The notes beneath the pieces were generated by a model. The model made no database searches. It worked only from the letters and a program-made list of their open reading frames with translations, and was not told the origin of the DNA. 7,149 bases of DNA from Streptosporangiaceae bacterium. Lineage in GTDB: Bacteria; Actinomycetota; Actinomycetes; Streptosporangiales; Streptosporangiaceae. The stretch is from contig JASIGD010000605.1 in the NCBI GenBank assembly GCA_030045295.1, positions 1 to 7,149 of the forward strand, written 5' to 3'. Shown here one piece after another: positions 1 to 5,597 of this stretch; position 1 is the first letter of the stretch; every line of letters starts with the position of its first letter. Position numbers and translations under genes: made by a program.

Positions 1-132
1 ACGGGCGACAACCGGCATCACCGTCACCACCGCCAGCGCCTCTGACGCGACGAAGGTGACGGTCAGGACCAGACCCGCGGTCAGCGCCCGCCTCTGCGGC
101 GCCCACAGCCCCGGCGCCTGATCCTGGCCCAT
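1..132 (-). CDS. MFS transporter, N-terminal fragment (runs off left edge)
   Basis: Reading leftward from the ATG at 132-130 gives 44 codons open to the window edge. The peptide starts MGQDQAPGLWAPQRRALT and continues into a hydrophobic first membrane helix (about residues 17-37) with an embedded acidic residue (E31) and the segment ALAVVTVMPVVAR. The LW.P.RRAL start followed by an EALA..TVMP helix is typical of major facilitator superfamily exporters of the multidrug type in actinobacteria (family knowledge). The start is supported by a purine-rich GAGGGAGAGGG just upstream on the minus strand. The substrate cannot be told from this fragment. It lies 172 bp downstream of the dodecin gene on the same strand; I see no strong terminator between them, so read-through is possible but not shown. 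Confidence 0.8.
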   Translation of the reverse strand, partial: MGQDQAPGLWAPQRRALTAGLVLTVTFVASEALAVVTVMPVVAR

Positions 133-304
133 CAGCCCTCTCCCTCGACCCTTTGCCCTTCGAGCCTAAGCGTGCGCTAGCGCCGCCGGGGCCGGCCAAG
201 GGGTCGCGCGGGGCGACTGGAAGCTCACCGGGCAGGATTCGGATCGCCGGCTGGTGCGGCGGCCGGGTTCGGCTCCTTTTGGTCAGCCTGATGATCCTCG
301 TCGG

Positions 305-523
305 TCAGACGGGCGGCTCATCGAGCCGGAAACCGACCTTCAAGGTGACTTGGAAGTTGCAGCGCTCGTCCTCCTCGATGCGGCCACGCACCCCCACGAC
401 CTCAAACCAGTCGAGGTTGTGCAGGGTCTTGGAGGCACGAACGACCGCCCCCCTGATGGCATCATCGATGCCCTCGGAGGAGGAGCCGACGATCTCGCTG
501 ATCGAGTAAATGTTGTCTGTCAT
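305..523 (-). CDS. Dodecin family flavin-binding protein (72 aa)
   Basis: This small acidic protein has the full dodecin signature. It begins MTDNIYSISEIVGSSSEGID, has a helix, then LDWFEVVGVRGRIEE and FQVTLKVGFRLD near the C terminus. Dodecins form hollow dodecamers that bind flavins (FMN, riboflavin, in some cases CoA) in the cytoplasm and are thought to buffer free flavin (family knowledge). W39 sits where the flavin-stacking tryptophan is found. The length of 72 residues is normal for the family. The ATG at 523 is chosen over an upstream in-frame start at 643 because the family begins here and a Shine-Dalgarno-like GGAAGGGATC precedes it. It is probably monocistronic, driven by the promoter at 576-604. 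Confidence 0.93.
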   Translation of the reverse strand: MTDNIYSISEIVGSSSEGIDDAIRGAVVRASKTLHNLDWFEVVGVRGRIEEDERCNFQVTLKVGFRLDEPPV

Positions 524-575
524 CGATGATCCCTTCCGGTGGGGTGACGGCTTTCGCGCGGAGCTGTCGGGCGCA

Positions 576-604
576 ATTGTGGGCAGAGCCAGGGCAGGGG
601 TCAA
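576..604 (-). promoter_or_regulatory. Sigma-70-type promoter of the dodecin gene
   Basis: On the minus strand, TTGACC (604-599; five of six to TTGACA) is followed after exactly 17 bp by CACAAT (581-576; four of six to TATAAT). Transcription would start near 569, giving a leader of about 46 nt before the dodecin ATG. This is the best -35/-10 pair I found in the window. It suggests a housekeeping sigma factor; no overlapping operator was recognised. Confidence 0.6.
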
Positions 605-644
605 GAGGCGGCCGCAGCGTCGGCGAGCCGGACCTTCCGCCACG

Positions 645-663
645 TTGATATTTGATATACCAT
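645..663. promoter_or_regulatory. AT-rich tandem TTGATAT repeat; putative operator/promoter of the SDR-permease operon
   Basis: Two perfect, directly adjacent copies of TTGATAT (645-651 and 652-658) stand out in GC-rich surroundings, followed by ACCAT. The second copy with its flank, TGATATACCA, is a near-palindrome (8 of 10 positions) resembling the TGGTATACCA-type sites bound by some FCD-class GntR regulators; that comparison is inference. TACCAT (658-663) fits the actinobacterial TANNNT -10 pattern with a weak TTCCGC 17 bp upstream, so a repressor here could block the promoter. No regulator gene is in the window. Confidence 0.4.
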
Positions 664-735
664 CCGGCTCACGGTCGTGCTGACGGGGAACATGCCCGCC
701 CGGCCCGACGCTGTAGCGAGACGGAAAGGGTTGCG

Positions 736-1533
736 ATGGACCTGCGGCTCGAGGGGAAGGTCGCCGTCGTCACCGGCGCCAGCAAGGGCATCGGCCGCTG
801 CGTGGCCACCAGCCTCGCCCGCGAGGGCGGTGACGTCGTCATCACGGCGCGAAACGCCGGGCCGCTCGAAGCCGCGGCGGAAAAGATCGCCGCCGAGACC
901 GGGCGGGCGATACTGCCGCTCGCCGGCGACATGAGCGTGACGGCCGAGGTCCAGCGCTGCGTCGACGCCACCCTCGAGCGGTTCGGCCAGATCGATATCC
1001 TGGTTACCTGCGCGGGCAGTTCCCCTGGCGGCCTGCTCGAGGACCTGACCGAAGAGCAGTGGATGTCGAGCCTCAACCTGAAGTTCCTGGGGTACGCGCG
1101 TTCCGTCCGCGCGGTCATCCCGCACATGCGCCGGCGGGGCGAGGGCGCGATCGTTCTCGTCGTCGGCAACGACGGCCTCAAGCCCAGCTACTGGGAGATG
1201 ACGGCCGGGGTGGCGAACGCCGCGGACATCAACTTCGCCTCCTCGGTCGCCGAGCAGTACGGGCGGTACGGGGTGCGCATCAATACCGTCAACCCCGGCC
1301 CGGTCAACACGGACCGGTGGGACACGCTCGAGCGGGCCTTCGCCCGCGACAAGGGCGTCACCCAGGAGCGCGCGCATGAACTGGCCACCCAGTCCATCCC
1401 CTTCGGCCGCATCTGCGAGCCGGAAGAGGTCGCGGCGCTGGTGACCTTCCTCGCCTCGCCGATGGCCAGCTTCATCAACGGCGCGCACATACCCATTGAC
1501 GGGGCGCAGCGCAAGGCAATCATGGATCAGTGA
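736..1533 (+). CDS. SDR-family oxidoreductase lacking the Ser-Tyr-Lys catalytic residues (265 aa)
   Basis: This is a classical-length SDR with a Rossmann fold. The cofactor loop TGASKGIG is at 13-20. R39 after the second strand suggests NADP preference, D65 follows the third strand, TCAG (91-94) replaces NNAG, the structural Asn is N114, and NPGPVNT is near 186-192. The usual catalytic residues are absent: counting with family spacing, Ser is G144 (in VVGNDG), Tyr is A157 and Lys is N161 (AGVAN). Some SDR subgroups have this NA-type replacement, so it may be a cofactor-binding protein or use other chemistry; its substrate is unknown. The ATG at 736 has GGAAAGGG five bases upstream and gives the standard MDLRLEGKVAVVTG start; an in-frame TTG at 652 would add 28 atypical residues without a ribosome site. 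It is cotranscribed with the permease 12 bp downstream. Confidence 0.9.
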   Translation: MDLRLEGKVAVVTGASKGIGRCVATSLAREGGDVVITARNAGPLEAAAEKIAAETGRAILPLAGDMSVTAEVQRCVDATLERFGQIDILVTCAGSSPGGLLEDLTEEQWMSSLNLKFLGYARSVRAVIPHMRRRGEGAIVLVVGNDGLKPSYWEMTAGVANAADINFASSVAEQYGRYGVRINTVNPGPVNTDRWDTLERAFARDKGVTQERAHELATQSIPFGRICEPEEVAALVTFLASPMASFINGAHIPIDGAQRKAIMDQ

Positions 1534-1538
1534 AGGAG
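1533..1538 (+). promoter_or_regulatory. Shine-Dalgarno site of the NCS1 permease
   Basis: AAGGAG begins on the last base of the SDR stop codon (TGA, 1531-1533) and lies seven bases before the permease ATG. A near-consensus site packed against the upstream stop implies that both proteins are made from one mRNA. Confidence 0.75.
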
Positions 1539-1545
1539 ATTCGCC

Positions 1546-3042
1546 ATGGCTGACAGCGTGGCCGACCGGCCGGGCACCGGGGAGCTTCGACCTCTCCAGA
1601 TCGAGATGAACGGCATCAACGTGATCGCCGAGGACGAGCGCAAGGGCCACCCGCGCGATCTGTTCTGGCCCTGGTTCGCGGCGAACATCTCGGTGCTCGG
1701 CCTCAGCTACGGCTCGTTCGTGCTGGGGTTCGGCATCTCGTTCACCCAGGCGCTGGTGGTCGGCATCGCCGGGATCGTGCTGTCCTTCCTGGCCTGCGGG
1801 TTCATCGCCGTCGCGGGCAAGCGGGGCTCGGCGCCCACGATGGTGCTCAGCCGGGCCGCGTTCGGGGTCAAGGGCAACAAGCTGCCCACGGTCATCTCCT
1901 GGCTGCTCACCGTGGGCTGGGAGACCGTCCTGGTCATCTTGGCCACGCTCGCCACCGCCACCGTCTTCCACACCCTGGGCTGGGGCGGTGGTACCGGCAC
2001 GAAGGTCATCGCGATGATCATCGTGATCGGGCTGACCATCTTCGGCGGCGTGATGGGCTTCGACCTGATCATGCGGATGCAGACCGTGATCACCGTCGTG
2101 ACCGGCGTGGCCACCGTGGTGTTCATCGCGCTCGTCGCGGACAAGATCCACTGGCACACGGTGTCCGCCATCCACGGCGGCTCCGCCCAGGCCACCATCG
2201 GGGCGCTGGTGTTCGTGATGACCGGTTTCGGTCTCGGCTGGGTCAACGTCGCCGCGGACTACTCGCGTTACCTGCCGAGGAGGTCCTCGGGCTCGGGCGT
2301 GGTCTTCTGGACCACGTTCTCATCGTCGATCGCGCCGATCTTCCTGCTGGTGTTCGGCCTGCTCCTGGCCGGCTCGTCCAGCAGCCTGAGCTCGGCGATC
2401 GGCGCCGACCCCATCGGGGCGCTGGCCACGTTGCTGCCGACCTGGTTCCTGGTCCCGTTCGCGATCGTGGCCGTGCTGGGGCTGATCGGCGGCTCGGTGC
2501 TCGACATCTACTCCTCGGGACTGGCGCTGCTTTCCCTCGGCCTGCGGGTTCCCCGGTACGTGGCCGCCCTGATCGACGGCACGGTGATGACCCTGGGCAC
2601 CATCTACGTGGTGTTCGTCGCGCACAACTTCATCGGTCAGTTCGAGGGCTTCCTCATCACCCTCGGCGTGCCGATCGCGGCCTGGTGCGGGGTCATGCTG
2701 GCCGATATCGCGCTGCGGCATCGGGACTACGCCGAGCCCGAGCTATTCACCCCGGTCGGCCGCTACGGCGACGTCAGGTGGCTCCCGGTCCTGGTGGTCC
2801 TGGCGTCCACCGCCATCGGCTGGGGCCTGGTCACCAACACCGCGGCTAGCTGGCTGACCTGGCAGGGCTACCTGCTCGGGCCGTTCGGCCTCGGCGGCAA
2901 GACCGGCGCCTGGGCCTTCGCCAACCTCGGCGTGCTGGTGGCGCTGGCCATCGGATTCGTCGTGACGTGGGCCTTCAGCCGCTCGACCGTGCGGGCTGAG
3001 GAAGCGGTGCCGCTGCCGACGCCCGCGGCCGCGCAGGCCTGA
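1546..3042 (+). CDS. NCS1-family permease (cytosine/purine/hydantoin type), 498 aa
   Basis: This integral membrane protein has about 12 hydrophobic segments and matches the nucleobase:cation symporter-1 family (PF02133), which imports cytosine, purines, allantoin, hydantoins or related compounds with H+ or Na+ (family knowledge). Visible hallmarks are HPRDLFWPWFAANIS (35-49) at the first helix, LSRAAFGVKGN (101-111), ADYSRYLP (237-244), and GSVLDIYSSGLALLSLG (316-332). The C-terminal tail is short, polar and Ala/Pro-rich. The length is normal for bacterial members. The substrate cannot be assigned: neither the binding residues nor the neighbours point to one nucleobase. Its only operon partner is the SDR 12 bp upstream; no hydrolase or deaminase of purine, cytosine or hydantoin degradation is present in the window. 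Confidence 0.92.
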   Translation: MADSVADRPGTGELRPLQIEMNGINVIAEDERKGHPRDLFWPWFAANISVLGLSYGSFVLGFGISFTQALVVGIAGIVLSFLACGFIAVAGKRGSAPTMVLSRAAFGVKGNKLPTVISWLLTVGWETVLVILATLATATVFHTLGWGGGTGTKVIAMIIVIGLTIFGGVMGFDLIMRMQTVITVVTGVATVVFIALVADKIHWHTVSAIHGGSAQATIGALVFVMTGFGLGWVNVAADYSRYLPRRSSGSGVVFWTTFSSSIAPIFLLVFGLLLAGSSSSLSSAIGADPIGALATLLPTWFLVPFAIVAVLGLIGGSVLDIYSSGLALLSLGLRVPRYVAALIDGTVMTLGTIYVVFVAHNFIGQFEGFLITLGVPIAAWCGVMLADIALRHRDYAEPELFTPVGRYGDVRWLPVLVVLASTAIGWGLVTNTAASWLTWQGYLLGPFGLGGKTGAWAFANLGVLVALAIGFVVTWAFSRSTVRAEEAVPLPTPAAAQA

Positions 3043-3051
3043 CGCAGCGAG

Positions 3052-3086
3052 CCCGGCCAAGCGGCGCGGCTAGCCCGCGAACCGGG
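3052..3086 (+). terminator. Possible intrinsic terminator after the permease (weak)
   Basis: Ten bases after the permease stop, CCCGG (3052-3056) can pair with CCGGG (3082-3086), enclosing a second stem of CGCGG (3065-3069) with CCGCG (3075-3079) and a five-base loop. There is no U tract, and such stems arise easily in GC-rich DNA. Its position at the operon end is the main support. Confidence 0.25.
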
Positions 3087-3122
3087 TGGTGATGACCCCT
3101 AGCTGTTCGGGTATGTGCGATT

Positions 3123-3128
3123 TACCCT
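3123..3128 (+). promoter_or_regulatory. TANNNT -10 box for a leaderless start at 3135
   Basis: TACCCT ends six bases before the ATG at 3135, so transcription would begin at or next to the A of the start codon. This is the common leaderless layout in actinobacteria and would explain why no Shine-Dalgarno site precedes this gene. No convincing -35 was seen. Confidence 0.35.
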
Positions 3129-3134
3129 GGCGGC

Positions 3135-3959
3135 ATGGAGGTGCCGTCTCCAGCCTGGGATTCGCTGATGCGTGAGACCAGGGCGATCGCCCGGCGCCGC
3201 AGGCGCCGTCGCCGGCAGTGGATACGACGGATCATGCTCTCGTTGCTGACCGTCGTCACCGTGGTAGTCCTGGCGGTCATCGTCGTGATGGTCAGGAACA
3301 TGGCCAAGACGCCCACGGCAGCCGGGCCGAGCGCGCTGGCCGACACGGCCCGGACGGTCGGCACGGCGTCCGCGTCCGGACCGGCGCGGCACGGGGTACC
3401 GGCGCAACCGGCCTTCTCGGTGTCCCAGCCGCTGGTGGTCGACACCTCCTCCGGGCTCTCCTACCGGCTCCTATCCTCGCCCTGGCGGCGCGGCTGCCCG
3501 TCCACGCTGGACACCCCGACGTTCAGCTGGAGCGCAGGCGAACGGGCCGTGGCCGGGCAGGTCGCCATCGGCGGGTCGACCGTCAACTGGCATGGCCTAG
3601 CCTGCTCGGGCCAGCTTCAGCAGCAGTTCGAGTACTCCGGTCCCGCGGACCTCGAGCCGACGGCGCAGGACCTGGTCGGCGCGCTGGACCCGGCCTACTA
3701 TTCCGGGCTGCAGCACTACCGCACGCTCGAAGCCAGCTACCCGACGCAGGTCAGCGGTCACCCGGCTTGGGTGGTCAGGTTCTTGATGACCTACACGGAC
3801 GCCTCGGCTGAGGGCCTGGCCTGGACCAGCGAGGCCGGCGCCGTGGTCGTCGTGGACCGCGGCGCGGGCCAAGCCCCCGCGATCTTCTACGTCTCGGTCC
3901 CCAGCAACCTCGGGACCGGTAACGTCGGCCTGCTCATCAGTTCACTGCGCCTCAGCTAG
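3135..3959 (+). CDS. Single-pass membrane protein with extracytoplasmic domain, function unknown (274 aa)
   Basis: I do not recognise a named family. The N terminus is cytoplasmic by the positive-inside rule: eight consecutive arginines (20-27) plus R31 and R32 precede one strongly hydrophobic helix (about 33-53). A low-complexity Ala/Thr/Ser/Pro linker (about 54-95) leads to a folded domain (about 96-274). That domain has two cysteines (C121, C157) that could form a disulfide outside the cell, several aromatic strands (SYRLLSSPW, QQQFEYSG, AWVVRFLMTY), and a strand-rich end (AVVVVDRG, AIFYVSVP). The HPAWVVRF stretch before alternating strands faintly recalls PsbP/LpqN-like secreted domains, but this is a guess. 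The ATG at 3135 keeps the whole Arg cluster and fits the -10 box; M12 (3168) is an alternative. It stands alone on its strand and converges on the DUF4097 gene, overlapping it by four bases. Confidence 0.75.
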   Translation: MEVPSPAWDSLMRETRAIARRRRRRRRQWIRRIMLSLLTVVTVVVLAVIVVMVRNMAKTPTAAGPSALADTARTVGTASASGPARHGVPAQPAFSVSQPLVVDTSSGLSYRLLSSPWRRGCPSTLDTPTFSWSAGERAVAGQVAIGGSTVNWHGLACSGQLQQQFEYSGPADLEPTAQDLVGALDPAYYSGLQHYRTLEASYPTQVSGHPAWVVRFLMTYTDASAEGLAWTSEAGAVVVVDRGAGQAPAIFYVSVPSNLGTGNVGLLISSLRLS

Positions 3960-4942
3960 CCCTTGCTGATGCTGATGTCGCCGCCGCCGCTGTCGACCAC
4001 GATCACGTGGTCAGAGACGGAGCTGGCGAGCGTCGACGGGTACGTGACGTTGCCGCCCAGGGTGTCGGGGGTGGAGATGTCGTACCTGGTGCTGTCCTGC
4101 GGGAGGATCACCGTGACGTTGCCTCCCTCGGCGGTGACTCGCAGGTTCTGAGGTGGCTGGGTGAACGCGAGGGTGATGTCGCCGCCGCCCGAACCGATGC
4201 TGACCTGACGCGAGTCCACGGCATCGGCGTTGACGTTGCCGCCGTCGGTGACGACCAGCAGGTTGCCGGTGAACGCGTTGCCGCTGAGGTCGCCTCCTCC
4301 GCTATCCAGCCGCATCGTACCGGTGCCGTTCAGGTTGCTGGCGCTGATGTTGCCGCCTTCGGTGCTGATCTGGACGGTGCCGGTCAGCCCGTTGCCGGCC
4401 AGGTCGCCGCCGCCGGTGTCCAGCCGCAGGTCGCCAGCCAGGTTGCTGGCGGTCACGTTGCCGCCTTCGGCCGACAGCGCGATGTCGCTGGCAAAACCGG
4501 AAACCCCGATGTCCCCGCCGTCGCTCGATACCGTGACGGCGGTCTTCGCCGGGACGGCCAGGGTCGCGTTCGCGTTGCAGTTGGTGTCGACGCCGTCGCA
4601 GTTCACGCCCGCGTCGGCGCCGCCGGCCGTGGTGCTCTCACTGATACCGGGGCGGACCAGGCCGTACTGCACGACTCCGGTGAGCGAGGCGGTGCTGCCT
4701 GAGGTCTGCCGGATCGTGACGTTGCCGAAGTTAAGGTTCACCGCCACGTGGCCGTCCCGGACGGGAACCGGGTAACTGAACGGGTAGCTCCCCTTGGCGA
4801 CCGCGCTGACCAGGCTGAAGCCGGTCCAGCCGATGAGGGCGAGGGCCACCGGGACGCCGATGGCCAGCGCGGCCCAGCGGCCGGGCGACATCCGCAGGGC
4901 GCCGGGCCGGGGCGAGGCGCCCGCGGTGGATATGAGCGTCAT
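3956..4942 (-). CDS. Membrane-anchored DUF4097 (toastrack-like) beta-repeat protein, 328 aa
   Basis: A short cytoplasmic N terminus leads to one membrane helix (about 23-47), then an extracytoplasmic region built from short beta-strands joined by Gly-rich turns, as in DUF4097/DUF2807 'toastrack' proteins found with envelope-stress signalling genes (family knowledge). The turns alternate GGD and GGN: D144, N162, D180, N198, D218, N236, D255, N275, then N298 and D322, mostly 18-20 residues apart, suggesting a regular solenoid. Two cysteines (C115, C122) in an Asp/Asn-rich loop may form a disulfide. The start at 4942 is preferred over 5011, which would overlap the regulator gene; GGGG lies about eight bases upstream. 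It begins 13 bp after the regulator stop and is probably the third gene of that operon. It may sense or modulate envelope state; no enzymatic motif is visible. Confidence 0.85.
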   Translation of the reverse strand: MTLISTAGASPRPGALRMSPGRWAALAIGVPVALALIGWTGFSLVSAVAKGSYPFSYPVPVRDGHVAVNLNFGNVTIRQTSGSTASLTGVVQYGLVRPGISESTTAGGADAGVNCDGVDTNCNANATLAVPAKTAVTVSSDGGDIGVSGFASDIALSAEGGNVTASNLAGDLRLDTGGGDLAGNGLTGTVQISTEGGNISASNLNGTGTMRLDSGGGDLSGNAFTGNLLVVTDGGNVNADAVDSRQVSIGSGGGDITLAFTQPPQNLRVTAEGGNVTVILPQDSTRYDISTPDTLGGNVTYPSTLASSVSDHVIVVDSGGGDISISKG

Positions 4943-4955
4943 GGCTTTACCCCGT

Positions 4956-5597
4956 TTATCCGGTGCCGAGATAGCGCAGCACGGCGAGTACGCGACGGTG
5001 GTCGCGGTCACCGGGCGCCAGCCCGAGCTTGGTGAAGATGTTGTTGATGTGCTTTTCCACCGCGCCGCCGCCGACCACGAGCGTGTCGGCGATCGCGGAG
5101 TTGGATCGGCCCTCGGCCATCAGCGCCAGCACTTCGCGCTCGCGCGGGGTCAGCTCGCTGAGCGGGTGGCGGCTGCGGGCCAGCAGCTGGGCGACGACCT
5201 CAGGGTCGAGCGCGCTGCCGCCGTCGGCTACCCGCTGCAGCGCTTCGAGAAACTCGGTGACGTCGGCCACCCGGTCCTTCAGCAGATAGCCGACGCCGTG
5301 CGGACGGCCGGAGATCAGTTCGATGGCGTACCGCTCCTCTACCCACTGGGACAGCACGAGCACGCCGACCTTGGGCCAGCGGTCCCGGACCACCAGGGCG
5401 GCCCGCAGGCCTTCGTCGGTGAAGGTGGGCGGCATCCGGACATCGACGACCACCGCGTCGGGTTCGTGGACGGCGACGGCCCGCAAGAACCCCTCGGCGT
5501 CGCCCTCGGCGGCGGCGACCTCGTGGCCTGCCTCGGTCAGCAGCCTGGTCAGCCCTTCGCGCAGCAGGACGGAATCTTCCGCGATCACTACCCGCAT
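4956..5597 (-). CDS. NarL/LuxR-family response regulator (213 aa)
   Basis: The receiver domain (about 1-120) has the acidic pair E7/D8, phosphoacceptor D52 in VVDVRMPP, the switch Ser S83 and conserved K107 in GYLLKD. A linker leads to a LuxR-type helix-turn-helix (about 146-193) beginning LTPREREVLALMAEG and ending VEKHINNIFTKLGL, the recognition-helix region. It is a DNA-binding transcription factor phosphorylated by the kinase encoded just upstream. Its ATG lies inside the kinase 3' end, overlapping by ten bases, with GGAG about five bases ahead, consistent with coupled translation. The VGGGAV segment in the helix-turn-helix is somewhat Gly-rich where many relatives have Ser/Thr, but the fold signature is intact. 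Likely targets are its own operon and perhaps the divergent MMPL gene; this is inference from position. Confidence 0.95.
   Translation of the reverse strand: MRVVIAEDSVLLREGLTRLLTEAGHEVAAAEGDAEGFLRAVAVHEPDAVVVDVRMPPTFTDEGLRAALVVRDRWPKVGVLVLSQWVEERYAIELISGRPHGVGYLLKDRVADVTEFLEALQRVADGGSALDPEVVAQLLARSRHPLSELTPREREVLALMAEGRSNSAIADTLVVGGGAVEKHINNIFTKLGLAPGDRDHRRVLAVLRYLGTG

Noticed and set aside
174..183. Perfect 10-bp palindrome GCGCTAGCGC in the gap between the MFS and dodecin genes
   Set aside because: It could be an operator for the MFS gene, but short GC-rich palindromes are expected by chance here and nothing else supports it.
247..270. Possible dodecin terminator hairpin (CGCCG/CGGCG with seven-base loop)
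   Set aside because: Only five strong pairs and no U tract on the minus strand; not distinguishable from background in this composition.
652..735. Upstream TTG start extending the SDR by 28 residues
   Set aside because: There is no ribosome site before it, the extension does not look like SDR sequence, and the TTG is inside the putative operator; the ATG at 736 has a good site and standard N terminus.
601..2175. Long minus-strand open frame of 524 codons opposite the SDR and permease
   Set aside because: It is extremely rich in Asp, His, Gly, Arg and Glu with no domain, and it lies antisense to two well-supported genes; high GC content produces such frames.
4118..4520. DNA direct repeats containing GTTGCCGCC
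   Set aside because: These are explained by the protein-level turn repeats of the DUF4097 gene and are not a mobile or CRISPR-like array; spacing differs between copies and changes in whole codons.
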